This document shows positions 33,860 through 43,136 of a stretch of 64,000 nucleotides of DNA, one piece after another (within the stretch, counting starts at the first letter, position 1; the number at the start of each line of letters is the position of its first letter). A program made the translations under genes and the position numbers. The notes under the pieces are model-generated. The model had not been told where the DNA came from and searched no databases. It worked only from the letters and a program-made list of their open reading frames with translations. Source of the stretch: Caulobacter ginsengisoli (GTDB taxonomy: Bacteria > Pseudomonadota > Alphaproteobacteria > Caulobacterales > Caulobacteraceae). Where the stretch lies: positions 1 to 64,000 of the forward strand of contig NZ_JAUSVS010000003.1 of the NCBI RefSeq assembly GCF_030814835.1, given 5' to 3'.

Positions 33860-35299
33860 ATGCGCGAATACATGAAATTCTACATCGATGGGAAATGGGT
33901 CGACCCGGTCACCCCCAAGAGCCTCGACGTGATCAACCCGGCCAACGAGGAAGTCTGCGGCCACATCTCGATCGGCACGGCCGCCGATGTCGACCTGGCC
34001 GTCGCCGCCGCCAAGAAGGCGTTCGAGACCTGGTCGCAAACGACCCGCGAGCAGCGCATCGAAGTGCTGGAGCGGATCATCGTCGAATACCAGAAACGCT
34101 ACGAGGACATGGCCAAGGCCATCACCGAGGAAATGGGCGCCCCGTCCTGGCTGGCCCAGCGCGCCCAGGCGGCCATGGGCATCGGCCACCTGCAGACCGC
34201 CGTCGCCGTGCTGAAGAACTACAGGTTCGAGGAAGACCGCGGCACCACCAAGCTGGTCAAGGAGCCGATCGGCGTCTGCGGCTTCATCACCCCCTGGAAC
34301 TGGCCGGTCAACCAGATCGCCTGCAAGGTCGCGCCGGCCCTGGCGACGGGCTGCACCATGGTGCTGAAGCCCTCGGAAGTGGCCCCCTTCTCCGGCTACA
34401 TCTGGACCGAGATCCTGCATGCCGCCGGTGTTCCGGCCGGCGTCTACAACATGGTCAATGGCGACGGCCCCGGCGTGGGCGTGGCCCTGTCCAGCCATCC
34501 GGACGTCGACATGGTCAGCTTCACCGGCTCGACCCGCGCCGGCATCGAGGTGGCCAAGAACGCCGCCCCGACCGTCAAGCGCGTGCACCAGGAGCTGGGC
34601 GGCAAGAGCCCCAACATCATCCTCGACGACGCCGACTTCCAGAAGGCCGTTTCGGGCGGCGTCGGCTCGGTGATGATGAACTCGGGCCAGTCCTGCAACG
34701 CCCCGACCCGCATGCTGGTCCCCGGCAAGCGCATGGACGAGGTCATCGCCATCGCCAAGGCCACGGCCGAAGCGCATGACGTCGGCGATCCCAACGGCAA
34801 CCACCGCATGGGCCCGGTCGTCTCGGAAGTGCAATGGACCAAGATCCAGGGCCTGATCGAGAAGGGCATCGCCGAGGGCGCCACCCTGGTCACCGGCGGC
34901 CCCGGCCGTCCGGAGGGCCTGGACAAGGGCTACTATGTGAAGCCCACCGTCTTCGCCAACGTCACCAACGACATGACCATCGCCAAGGAAGAGATCTTCG
35001 GCCCGGTCATCTCGATCCTCGGCTACGAGACGGTCGATGAAGCGGTGAAGGTCGGCAACGACACCGAGTATGGCCTGGCGGCCTATGTCTCGGGCGGCGA
35101 CCTCGAGGCGGCCCGCAAGGTGGCCAGCCGGCTGCGCGCCGGCCAGGTCAACATCAACGGGGCGGGCCCCGACATGATGGCCCCCTTCGGCGGCTTCAAG
35201 ATGAGCGGCAACGGCCGGGAATGGGGCGACCACGCCTTCGGGGAATTCCTGGAAACCAAGGCCATCCTGGGCAACAGCGCCCCGGCCGCCGCCGAGTAG
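33860..35299 (+). CDS. NAD(P)-dependent aldehyde dehydrogenase
   Basis: A 479-residue class 3/aldehyde-dehydrogenase superfamily enzyme oxidising an aldehyde to the acid. GFITPWNWPVNQ (cofactor site), FTGSTRAGIEVA (Rossmann turn), ELGGKSPNIIL with the general-base Glu, and SGQSCNAPTR with the catalytic Cys are all intact. Substrate unknown. Followed after 76 bases by an acyl-CoA ligase gene, suggesting conversion of an aldehyde to its acid and then CoA ester. Confidence 0.92.
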   Translation: MREYMKFYIDGKWVDPVTPKSLDVINPANEEVCGHISIGTAADVDLAVAAAKKAFETWSQTTREQRIEVLERIIVEYQKRYEDMAKAITEEMGAPSWLAQRAQAAMGIGHLQTAVAVLKNYRFEEDRGTTKLVKEPIGVCGFITPWNWPVNQIACKVAPALATGCTMVLKPSEVAPFSGYIWTEILHAAGVPAGVYNMVNGDGPGVGVALSSHPDVDMVSFTGSTRAGIEVAKNAAPTVKRVHQELGGKSPNIILDDADFQKAVSGGVGSVMMNSGQSCNAPTRMLVPGKRMDEVIAIAKATAEAHDVGDPNGNHRMGPVVSEVQWTKIQGLIEKGIAEGATLVTGGPGRPEGLDKGYYVKPTVFANVTNDMTIAKEEIFGPVISILGYETVDEAVKVGNDTEYGLAAYVSGGDLEAARKVASRLRAGQVNINGAGPDMMAPFGGFKMSGNGREWGDHAFGEFLETKAILGNSAPAAAE

Positions 35300-35375
35300 G
35301 ACTGCCAAGACGTGGAGGGGCGGCGTGTACGCCGCCCCCAACCGCGCTTCACATCCGGCCAGGGGAGGAAGGGCC

Positions 35376-36953
35376 ATGGAACCCACGGGGGCCGATCTGG
35401 CCACGTGCGTCGCCGACATTCCGCGCGTGCAGGCGCGGCTGCGGCCGGACGCCGAGATGCTGTGGTTCGAGGGCCGCTCGACGACCTTCGCCCAGTGGGA
35501 CGAGGCCTCCAACCGCTGCGCCAACGCCCTGATCGCCGCCGGGCTGAAACCGGGCGACCGGGTGGGCGTGCTGGCCAAGAACACCGACGACTTTTTCACC
35601 CTGTGGCTGGGCTGCGTGAAGGCCCGGGTCTGCCTGGCCCCGGTCAACTGGCGGCTGGCCCCGCCGGAGGTCAGCTTCATCCTCAGGGACGCCGACGCCA
35701 AGCTGGTGGTCGTGGGGGCGGGCTTCGAGGACGTCATCGACATGATCGCCAGCGACCTGCCGGACCTGCGCGGCCTGGTGCGCTTCGAACCCGGTCATGA
35801 GCGCTGGCCGGGCTTCCGCCACTGGATCGGCGAGCATTCGGCGGTCGATCCGATGCTCCCCGCCGAGCCGACCGACGATGTCATCCAGCTCTATACCTCC
35901 GGCACCACGGGCCTGCCCAAGGGCGTGCAGCTGACCGAGGCCAACTATGCGGCGCTGTTCAAGAGCGCCATCGAGGCCGGCTGGGCCCGCTATGAGACCG
36001 GCAAGACCAACCTGGTGCTGATGCCGCTGTTCCATGTGGCCGGGGTCAATTGCGGCCTGCTGGCCATGCTGCAGGGCGTGCGCTGCGTGCTGCTGCGCGA
36101 GGTCAACCCCGTCGAGATCATCGCCACCCTGCCGGCCCACCAAGTGGCCTACGCCTTCCTGGCGCCGACCATCATCAACATGCTGCTCCATACGCCGGGC
36201 GTCGAGGCGGCCGACTATTCGAGGCTGGAGCGCATCTTCTACGGCGCCTCGCCGATCGCCGAGGAGACCCTGCGCCAGGCCCAGGCGCGGTTCGGCTGCA
36301 GCTTCAGCCAGCTCTACGGCCTGACCGAGACCATCGGCGGGGGCACTTACCTGTCGCCCGACGATCATGCGCCCGAGCGCGACAAGCTGCGCTCCTGCGG
36401 CAAGCCCTGGCCGGGCTACGAGGTGCGGGTGATGACCCCCGAGGGGACAGCCGGCGGGCCGGGCGAGGTCGGCGAAATCCAGATCCGCAGCGTCGGGGTG
36501 ATGAAGGGCTACTGGAACCGCCCCGAAGCCACCCATGACGCCATCGACGGCGAGGGCTGGTTCCGCTCCGGCGACGCCGGCTATTTCGACGACGAGGGCT
36601 ACCTCTACATCTACGACCGGGTGAAGGACATGATCGTCTCCGGCGGCGAGAACGTCTATCCGGCCGAGGTCGAGAACGCCCTGTTCAGCCACCCCGCCGT
36701 CGCCGACGCCGCGGTGATCGGCGTGCCGGACGACAAATGGGGCGAGGCGGTCAAGGCCATCGTCGTGCTGAAACCCGGCGAGTCCGCCGACCCGGCCAGC
36801 ATCATCGCCCACTGCCGCGAAAAGATCGCCGGCTACAAGGCGCCCAAGTCGGTGGACTTCATCGAGACCCTGCCCAGGAACCCATCGGGCAAGGTGCTGC
36901 GGCGAGAACTGCGGGAGCCGTATTGGGCGGGCAAGGGGCGGATGGTGGGCTAG
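35376..36953 (+). CDS. AMP-dependent acyl-CoA synthetase/ligase
   Basis: A 525-residue enzyme activating a carboxylic acid with ATP and CoA. LYTSGTTGLPKGVQLT is the ATP/phosphate motif, YGLTETIGGGTYLSP the second conserved block, GWFRSGDAGYFDDEGYLYIYDRVKDMIVSGGENVYP the hinge motif and PRNPSGKVLRRELR carries the catalytic Lys. The fatty/aryl acid preference cannot be read. AGGGGAGGAAGG upstream of ATG 35376. Confidence 0.92.
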   Translation: MEPTGADLATCVADIPRVQARLRPDAEMLWFEGRSTTFAQWDEASNRCANALIAAGLKPGDRVGVLAKNTDDFFTLWLGCVKARVCLAPVNWRLAPPEVSFILRDADAKLVVVGAGFEDVIDMIASDLPDLRGLVRFEPGHERWPGFRHWIGEHSAVDPMLPAEPTDDVIQLYTSGTTGLPKGVQLTEANYAALFKSAIEAGWARYETGKTNLVLMPLFHVAGVNCGLLAMLQGVRCVLLREVNPVEIIATLPAHQVAYAFLAPTIINMLLHTPGVEAADYSRLERIFYGASPIAEETLRQAQARFGCSFSQLYGLTETIGGGTYLSPDDHAPERDKLRSCGKPWPGYEVRVMTPEGTAGGPGEVGEIQIRSVGVMKGYWNRPEATHDAIDGEGWFRSGDAGYFDDEGYLYIYDRVKDMIVSGGENVYPAEVENALFSHPAVADAAVIGVPDDKWGEAVKAIVVLKPGESADPASIIAHCREKIAGYKAPKSVDFIETLPRNPSGKVLRRELREPYWAGKGRMVG

Positions 36954-36971
36954 GCGCCCACCTTTAAAATT

Positions 36972-37108
36972 CCGCTCATCCCCGCGCAGGCGGGGACCCA
37001 GGTGTTTTTGCGGGCTGTCCGATGCTGCGATCCTGTCTTCTTGGTCCTAGGTGTTTCAACCGCTGAAACGAAAAAAGCCTGGGTCCCCGCCTACGCGGGG
37101 ATGAGCGG
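36972..37108. repeat. Palindromic repeat element, family 1 (copy B)
   Basis: Arms at 36972-37002 and 37077-37108 are near-identical to those at 106-137 and 198-229 (CCGCTCATCCCCGCG... / ...CGCGGGGATGAGCGG), with an unrelated 74-base centre. It separates the ligase gene from the antitoxin-like ORF. Confidence 0.85.
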
Positions 37109-37134
37109 TAGTTTGGGTGGGCGCGAAATGAGCA

Positions 37135-37293
37135 CTACACGCGCCACGAATAGGGTGTGGGCTTCGGCTTGCCCGCGGTGATCGACTTCAACCACTCGCG
37201 GACCACGGCGTGGGGAACGACACGACCTTCGGCAACGTCGCGTTCTGACTCAGCTTCGCGGCGATCAGGTTCGATGGAATGACGGTGGGTCAT
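37135..37293 (-). CDS. Small antitoxin-like protein, no toxin partner seen
   Basis: ATG at 37293 to TAG at 37135, 52 residues. The core SERDVAEGRVVPHAVVREWL matches the common short type II antitoxin pattern (DIAAGRVVSHEEVxxWL) that pairs with ParE/RelE-type toxins. The expected downstream position holds only the family 1 repeat element. Its start overlaps nothing coding but lies 77 bases before the epoxide hydrolase start on the other strand. Confidence 0.65.
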   Translation of the reverse strand: MTHRHSIEPDRREAESERDVAEGRVVPHAVVREWLKSITAGKPKPTPYSWRV

Positions 37294-37369
37294 GCTTGAG
37301 TCTACCAAGCCGGGCCGTCAGGATGAACTAAAGTCTCGGGGCAGCCGGGCGATTGGGAAACGGAAACGC

Positions 37370-38338
37370 ATGACCCCCGACTTCCGCATGATCGAGACCA
37401 ACGGCATCCGCCTGCGCGCGGCGGTGGCCGGGAGCGGGCCGCTGGTGGTCATGGTGCATGGCTTTCCGGAGAGCTGGTACAGCTGGCGTCACCAGATGGG
37501 GCCGATCGCCGAGGCGGGCTTCACCGCCTGCGCCATCGACGTGCGCGGCTATGGCGGCTCGGACAAGCCGGGCAAGGTCACTGACTATGGCCTGGAGCAT
37601 ATCACCGCCGACGTCGCGGGCGTGGTCGAGGCGCTCAGCCCCGGCCAGCCGGGGGTGCTGATCGGCCACGATTGGGGGGCGCCCATCGTCTACAACACCG
37701 CGCTCACCCGGCCCGACGTGATCCGGGCGGTGGCGGGGCTGTCGGTGCCCTATACCGGCGTGCCGCAGGCCTCGTTCAAGGCGATCTTCAACGCGATGTT
37801 CGTCGACAAGGGCCGGTTCTTCTACCAGGCCTATTTCCAGGACGTCGGGGTCGCCGAGGCCGAGATGGAGGCCGATGTCCGGGGGGCCTTGCGCAAATTC
37901 TACTACGCCATCAGCGGCGACGCCCCCGACGGGACCTGGCCGCCGGACAAGAAGCATGGCGAGACCCTGCTGCACCGCCTGCCCGATCCGGACCCGTTCC
38001 CGGCCTGGCTGACGCCGGCCGACATCGACTACTTCGTCCACGAGTTCGAGGGTTCGGGCTTCTTCGGGCCGCTCAGCCGCTACCGCAACCACGACGAGGA
38101 CTTCGCCTTCCTGTCGGAATTCCAGGGCCGCAAGATCGAGCAGCCGTCCCTGTTCATCGGCGGCAGCCGCGACCTGGTGCTGAAGATGATCCCGGGCGTG
38201 AACCCGCTGGACATCATGGCCCCGCACCTGCCGGGCCTGCGCGGGGCGACGGTGCTGGAGGGTTGCGGGCACTGGACGCAGCAGGAGCGGCCCAAAGAGG
38301 TGACCGACCTGCTGATCCCGTGGCTGAAGGGGCTGTAG
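37370..38338 (+). CDS. Epoxide hydrolase-like alpha/beta hydrolase
   Basis: A 322-residue protein. HGFPESWYSWRHQ (oxyanion HGxP motif) and GHDWGAPIVY, with Asp as nucleophile, are the signature of soluble epoxide hydrolases; the lid contains paired Tyr (YYAI) as expected, and GCGHWTQQE supplies the His. It probably hydrolyses an epoxide to a diol. The ATG at 37370 (MTPDF) is preferred over the upstream ATG at 37292, since the family starts near MIETNGIRLRAAVAG. Confidence 0.85.
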   Translation: MTPDFRMIETNGIRLRAAVAGSGPLVVMVHGFPESWYSWRHQMGPIAEAGFTACAIDVRGYGGSDKPGKVTDYGLEHITADVAGVVEALSPGQPGVLIGHDWGAPIVYNTALTRPDVIRAVAGLSVPYTGVPQASFKAIFNAMFVDKGRFFYQAYFQDVGVAEAEMEADVRGALRKFYYAISGDAPDGTWPPDKKHGETLLHRLPDPDPFPAWLTPADIDYFVHEFEGSGFFGPLSRYRNHDEDFAFLSEFQGRKIEQPSLFIGGSRDLVLKMIPGVNPLDIMAPHLPGLRGATVLEGCGHWTQQERPKEVTDLLIPWLKGL

Positions 38339-38421
38339 CTGACGCGGCGTCATTCTTGCCGCCGCCACACCCCTTCCGCTAACGTCAGCCTAACAACGAT
38401 AACCTATCGGGAGGATCGGCC

Positions 38422-40266
38422 ATGGCTGATGATCTGGGCGCGGCGCCGGCCAAGCCGGCCTTCAAGCCCCTGCCGATGAAAGGCCCCGACGTCACTGTCG
38501 AGCGGCGCGACGACGGCTCTATCCTGGTGCGGTCCAACCATGCGCCTGGCGCCGGCCCCCGCTCCATCGCCCATCTGCTGAAGGAGAAGGCTGAGGCCCA
38601 TCCCGACCGCCCCTGGATGCGCCAGCGCGAGCCCGGCCATGGGCCCTGGCGGACGGTGACCTATGGCGAGGCCCTGGCCGCCGCCGAGGGCATCGCCCAG
38701 GCGCTGCTGGACCGCGGCCTGACCAAGGACGACAGCGTCATGGTGCTGTCGGCCAACTCCATCGAGCACGCCCTGGTCACCCTGGGCTGCTACACCGCCG
38801 GCGTGCCGATCGCCCCGATCAGCCCGGCCTATTCGCTGATCTCCACCGACCACGCCAAGCTTCGGCACTGCGCCGGCGTGGTGAAGCCCAAGGTCGTGTT
38901 CGCCCAGTCGGGCGCGATGTTCGAGCGCGCCTTCGCCACCCTGCGGACGGTCGATCCGGACCTGGAGTTCGTCACCGTCGACGGGACCGCCGGCAACTTG
39001 ACGCTCGGCGAACTCGTCGCCACCAGGCCAACCGAAGCGGTCGACGCCGCCCGCGAGACCCTGGGCCACCAGAGCGTCGCCAAATACCTGTTCACCTCCG
39101 GCTCGACCGGCATGCCCAAGGGGGTGCCGCAGACCTTCGGCATGATGGCCGGGGTCATCGCCGGCCAGGAGGGCCTGCGCGCCGAGCCGGCCGATCCGGA
39201 CGTCGTGCCTCAGAGCCTGGAATGGATGCCCTGGAGCCATATCTCGGCCGGCAATATCGGCTTCAACGGCGTGCTGTGGGGCGGGGGCACGGTCTATCTC
39301 GACGAAGGCAAGCCGCTGCCCGGCATGTTCGAGACCACCATCAAGAACCTCTATGAGGTCTCGCCGATGGTGTTCGGCTCGGCCCCGGTGGCCTTCGGCA
39401 TGCTGGCCGAGGCCATGGAACGCGACCCGGCGCTGCGGGCGTCCTTCTTCAAGAACCTGGTCTATATGGGCTATGGCGGCGCCACCCTGTCGAACGATGT
39501 CAACGACCGCCTGCAGGCCCTGGCCGTGGCCGAGACCGGCCACCGCATCCCGCTGACGACGATGTATGGCGCGACCGAGACCCAGGGCATCACCGTGACC
39601 CACTGGGCGACCGAGCGGGTCGGGCTGGTCGGACTGCCGCTGCCGGGGATCACCATTAAGCTGGTGCCGAACGGGACCAAGTATGAGGTGCGGGTCAAGG
39701 GCCCGACCGTCACCACCGGCTATCACGGCGACCCCGAAAAGACCGCCGCCGCCTTCGACGAGGAAGGCTTCTACAAGCTGGGCGACGCGGCCAAATTCAT
39801 CGACGACAACGATCCCGCCCAGGGCATGGTCTTCGACGGCCGGGTGACCGAGGACTTCAAGCTAGACAGCGGCACCTGGGTCAGCGTCGGGGTGCTGCGC
39901 CCGGACGTCGTGGCCGCCTGCAGCCCCTATGTGATGGATGCGGTGATCGCCGGGCAGGACAAGCCGTTCATCGGCGCGCTGGTCTGGCCGTCGATGGCCG
40001 GGATGCAGTCGCTGGCAGCGGAGGGCAATCCTCTGGAGAAGCTGACCGAACTGCTGACCGAGAAACTCAAGGCGTTCAACGCCACGGCCGGTGGCAGTTC
40101 GCGCCGCATCGGCCGGCTGGTGATCATGACCGAGCCGCCGTCCATCGACGCCGGCGAGATCACCGACAAGGGCTATGTCAACCAGCGCGCCACCCTGGAA
40201 CGCCGGGCGGCCCTGGTCGACGGCCTCTACGCCAACCCGCCGGCCCCCGGCGTCATCGTCCTCTAG
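38422..40266 (+). CDS. Feruloyl-CoA synthase-like AMP-binding ligase
   Basis: A 614-residue adenylate-forming enzyme. The family-typical start FKPLPMKGPDVTVERRDDGSILVRSNHAPG and PWSHISAGN are seen in feruloyl-CoA synthases; LFTSGSTGMPKGVPQT is the ATP motif and MYGATETQGITVT the second block; DFKLDSGTWVSVG replaces the usual hinge and the C-terminal Lys lies in DKGYVNQR. Probable substrate: hydroxycinnamate-type acids, by family. Upstream GGGAGGATCGG. The esterase gene follows after 11 bases, so they are an operon. Confidence 0.88.
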   Translation: MADDLGAAPAKPAFKPLPMKGPDVTVERRDDGSILVRSNHAPGAGPRSIAHLLKEKAEAHPDRPWMRQREPGHGPWRTVTYGEALAAAEGIAQALLDRGLTKDDSVMVLSANSIEHALVTLGCYTAGVPIAPISPAYSLISTDHAKLRHCAGVVKPKVVFAQSGAMFERAFATLRTVDPDLEFVTVDGTAGNLTLGELVATRPTEAVDAARETLGHQSVAKYLFTSGSTGMPKGVPQTFGMMAGVIAGQEGLRAEPADPDVVPQSLEWMPWSHISAGNIGFNGVLWGGGTVYLDEGKPLPGMFETTIKNLYEVSPMVFGSAPVAFGMLAEAMERDPALRASFFKNLVYMGYGGATLSNDVNDRLQALAVAETGHRIPLTTMYGATETQGITVTHWATERVGLVGLPLPGITIKLVPNGTKYEVRVKGPTVTTGYHGDPEKTAAAFDEEGFYKLGDAAKFIDDNDPAQGMVFDGRVTEDFKLDSGTWVSVGVLRPDVVAACSPYVMDAVIAGQDKPFIGALVWPSMAGMQSLAAEGNPLEKLTELLTEKLKAFNATAGGSSRRIGRLVIMTEPPSIDAGEITDKGYVNQRATLERRAALVDGLYANPPAPGVIVL

Positions 40267-40277
40267 GAGACACGGCC

Positions 40278-41213
40278 ATGGCCGAACTCGACCCCAACTT
40301 CCGCGCCATGCTCGACGCCGCCGCGGCCATCGAGATGCCGCCGCTGTCGATGATCCCGCCCGAGATGATCCGCGCCAACTATGTGGCCATGCGGGCCGGG
40401 CAGGATGCCGGCGCGCCTAAGGACCTCGACGTCCGCGACCTGCAGGTCGACGGCGGGGCCGGCAAGATCAAGGCGCGGCTCTACACGCCCAAGGGCGCGG
40501 CGGCGCCGGGGCCGGGCCTGGTCTATTTCCATGGCGGCGGCTTCGTCATCGGCGACCTCGAGACCCATGACGACTTCATGCGCCGGCTGGCGGCGGCTTC
40601 CGGTGTGCGCATCCTGGCGGTCGACTACCGCCTGGCCCCCGAGCATCCCTTCCCGGCGGCTCATGACGACGCCCTGGCCTCGACGAAATGGGCTTTCGAC
40701 CACGCCGCCGAGATCGGCTTCGACCCGAAGAAGATCGCGGTCGGCGGCTGCTCGGCCGGCGGCAACCTGGCGGCCTGCATGGCGCTGGAGATGCGCGGCG
40801 ATCCCGGCCGCAAGCTGGCCTTCCAGTTCCTGGCCTATCCGGCCACGGCGATGCTGCAGGACACCGCGTCCCGCAAAGACCTGGCCACCGGCTACATGCT
40901 GACCGCCGAGGTCATGGACTGGTTCGCCAGCCACTTCGCCGCCATCGGCCATCCGCACGGCAAGCGGGCCGAGCCGGTCCATGTCGAGGACCTGACGGGC
41001 GCGCCGCCGGCCTATATCGCCACGGCCGGCTGGGACCCGCTGAAGGATGAGGGCGCCGAATACGCCAGGCGGCTGAACGCCGCCGGGATCAAGGCCGAGC
41101 TGGCCGAGCATCCGACCCTGATGCACGACTTCTACATCATGGCCTCGGTCGCTCCGGCGGTGATCCCGGCCATCGACCGGGCCGCTGCGGCGCTCAAGGC
41201 TGGACTGGCGTAG
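40278..41213 (+). CDS. HSL-family esterase/lipase (GDXG type)
   Basis: A 311-residue alpha/beta hydrolase. HGGGF (85-89) forms the oxyanion hole, and the nucleophile elbow is GGCSAGGN with S159 (usual form GDSAGG, here Cys before Ser). WDPLKDEG provides the Asp region and LMHDFY the His. Likely cleaves an ester, possibly a hydroxycinnamate ester given the upstream ligase. Its 3' end overlaps the convergent next gene by 20 bases. Confidence 0.88.
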   Translation: MAELDPNFRAMLDAAAAIEMPPLSMIPPEMIRANYVAMRAGQDAGAPKDLDVRDLQVDGGAGKIKARLYTPKGAAAPGPGLVYFHGGGFVIGDLETHDDFMRRLAAASGVRILAVDYRLAPEHPFPAAHDDALASTKWAFDHAAEIGFDPKKIAVGGCSAGGNLAACMALEMRGDPGRKLAFQFLAYPATAMLQDTASRKDLATGYMLTAEVMDWFASHFAAIGHPHGKRAEPVHVEDLTGAPPAYIATAGWDPLKDEGAEYARRLNAAGIKAELAEHPTLMHDFYIMASVAPAVIPAIDRAAAALKAGLA

Positions 41214-42342
41214 ACGGCCAAAGCCTATCGGCCGGCAGGCCCAGCACGCCGGCCGCCGAGGCGTGCAGCGGGCCGGGATCGAGGCGGCCGGCGTCGAGGG
41301 CCTGGCGCATCCAGGTCTCGATACTGCCACCTGTCCGGTCGTAGCCGTCGGCCATGAGCAGGCCGTAGAGGCCGGCGGCCAGCACATGCATGCCGTCATC
41401 CGCCTTGCGCCAGCGTTTGGCCGGCGGGACGCCAACGCCAAGCCGTCCGGCGACGATTTCCTCGAGCGCCTGGACCGTGTCCTCGTTGAGGATGCCTTCA
41501 AGACTGTTGTAACCGAAGGCCGGGTTATGCTCGGCGACGATGCGGGTCAGCAGATCGTCCTGGCCCAGCCGCCCCAGCAGCGCCTTGGCCAGCGGCCCCT
41601 CCATGTCGAAGGGCGGATGCAGCATCTCGTGGGCGGCGTTGCGGATGACGATCAGGTCCGGATAGTCGAGGTGGGTCAGGAAGCGCTGGCCCTGGATCTT
41701 GATGCCGTGCGGCTTGGAGAAATACAGCAGGATCACCTCCAGCGACGGATCGGGGAAGCGCCGGCCCAGCAGCCGCTCCTGCTCGGCGATAACGTCCATC
41801 CCGGCCAGCTTGGCGGTCAGGGCGGGGAGCCGAACGGCGGCGCGGGGTTCGACATACTGTTTGCGGAAGGCGGGGAAGCCGGCGTCCCTGAGGCCGGTCA
41901 GCACCTGCCGCAGCTTGGGTCGGCTCGCCAGGAAGGCCTGCCATTCGGCCGGCTCCTTCGCATAGGGACCCGATTGCAGCGGCGGGGCCAGCACCCGTTC
42001 GGCGGCGTCGAGGCTGGCGATCAGGTCGTCCAGCGTCGCGTCCGGCCCGCCGGAGAAGATGGTGGTCAGGCTGGGGCCCAGCAGGTCGCCGCTCTTGTCG
42101 GCCTGGGCCTGCAGGTCGGCCAGCGCCGCCAGGGCGGCCGGGGCCATCCGCGGTTTGAAGGCGGCCAACTCGTCCTTGTAGTGGTCGGCGTAGAAGGGCT
42201 TGCCGGAGAGCGGACCGACGAAGCAGAGGGCGTCGAAGCCTTCCGAGGTGCGCACGTCCCATCGGGTGCGGATGTCGGCGGCGAGGGCCGGGGACGCGAG
42301 GGCTGTGGCGGCGGCGGCGAGGAGGATTTGGCGGCGGTTCAT
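41194..42342 (-). CDS. Exported HExxH protein, putative zinc-dependent hydrolase
   Basis: A 382-residue protein with an export signal (MNRRQILLAAAATALASPALA). NAAHEMLHPPFD carries HExxH, and a downstream helix LNEDTVQALEEIVAGRL could provide the third zinc ligand, suggesting a gluzincin-like metalloprotein. I do not recognise the family. Followed (upstream on this strand) by a divergently placed AraC gene. Confidence 0.65.
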   Translation of the reverse strand: MNRRQILLAAAATALASPALAADIRTRWDVRTSEGFDALCFVGPLSGKPFYADHYKDELAAFKPRMAPAALAALADLQAQADKSGDLLGPSLTTIFSGGPDATLDDLIASLDAAERVLAPPLQSGPYAKEPAEWQAFLASRPKLRQVLTGLRDAGFPAFRKQYVEPRAAVRLPALTAKLAGMDVIAEQERLLGRRFPDPSLEVILLYFSKPHGIKIQGQRFLTHLDYPDLIVIRNAAHEMLHPPFDMEGPLAKALLGRLGQDDLLTRIVAEHNPAFGYNSLEGILNEDTVQALEEIVAGRLGVGVPPAKRWRKADDGMHVLAAGLYGLLMADGYDRTGGSIETWMRQALDAGRLDPGPLHASAAGVLGLPADRLWPSTPVQP

Positions 42343-42351
42343 GGCGCCAGG

Positions 42352-43047
42352 CTAGGCGGCGCGGGACTCCGCCGTCTTGAATCGGTTTGACCTCCAGACG
42401 CCGGGCGGGCGGCCGGTCAGGGCGGTGACCGCCCGGGTCATGTGGGCCTGGTCGGCAAAGCCCAGGGCCTGGGCGAGGTCGGCGAGCGGCAGGTCGCGGG
42501 TCAGCGCTCCACGCCAGGCCGCCCGGGCCCGGGCTTCGGCCCGGTAGCGGCTGGGTGAGACGCCGAACACCTGCCGAAAGCCGCGGGAGACCGTGGCGGC
42601 GGCCAGGCCCTCGCGCCGGGCCCAGTCACTGAGCGACCCGGAAGGGAGATCGGCCAGCCGGTCCGGCCAATCGGCGGGGCCGGTGGGGCAGGGGATCAGG
42701 CCTTCGATCAGACAGGCGACGGCGGTTTCGGGGTCGCGCTCGGCCAGGCGGACGATGGCGTCCGGGTCGGCGATGCGCATGAAGGCGGCGGGAGGCTCCC
42801 AGGCGTCGGGCAGGGGCAGGTTGAGCACCTGGGCGCCGCGCGGGCCGATGCGGTTGGCGTGGGCCTCGAAGCCGCCGTGCAGGATGACATCGCCGGGCGC
42901 GGTCCAGCGCCGCCCGCCGTCGCCGGCCTCGGCATAGCCGCCGGCCAGGACCAGCGCGGCATAGGGCTGGGCGTGACGATGCCGGGGCGCTGTCTCGTGG
43001 GGCGCGAGGCGCTGGCGGAGCGGGACCGGGGCGGCCAGGGTCGGCAT
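42352..43047 (-). CDS. AraC-family transcriptional regulator
   Basis: A 231-residue protein with an N-terminal cupin-like sensing part (HRHAQPYAALVLAGGYAEAGDGG...GDVILHGGFEAHANR) and a C-terminal AraC DNA-binding domain (LADLAQALGFADQAHMTRAVTALTGRPPGVWR). The ATG at 43047 is preferred to a GTG at 43134, which would run into the selO start region. Divergent from selO. Ligand unknown. Confidence 0.8.
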   Translation of the reverse strand: MPTLAAPVPLRQRLAPHETAPRHRHAQPYAALVLAGGYAEAGDGGRRWTAPGDVILHGGFEAHANRIGPRGAQVLNLPLPDAWEPPAAFMRIADPDAIVRLAERDPETAVACLIEGLIPCPTGPADWPDRLADLPSGSLSDWARREGLAAATVSRGFRQVFGVSPSRYRAEARARAAWRGALTRDLPLADLAQALGFADQAHMTRAVTALTGRPPGVWRSNRFKTAESRAA

Positions 43048-43136
43048 GGCGGCAGTCTGTTGGCCAGGCGCCGACCTGGCCAGTGAATTCGGGGTAAGGG
43101 GTTGCGCCTCCGCCCCTCTGCCCGCATCTGGCACAG

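Noticed and set aside
38390..38421. CGATA-ACC-TATCG as operator before the feruloyl-CoA synthase-like gene
   Set aside because: Arms of only 5 bases are expected by chance; not enough to call.
42352..43134. Longer AraC start at GTG 43134
   Set aside because: It would add 29 poorly conserved residues and abut the selO start; no ribosome site supports it.
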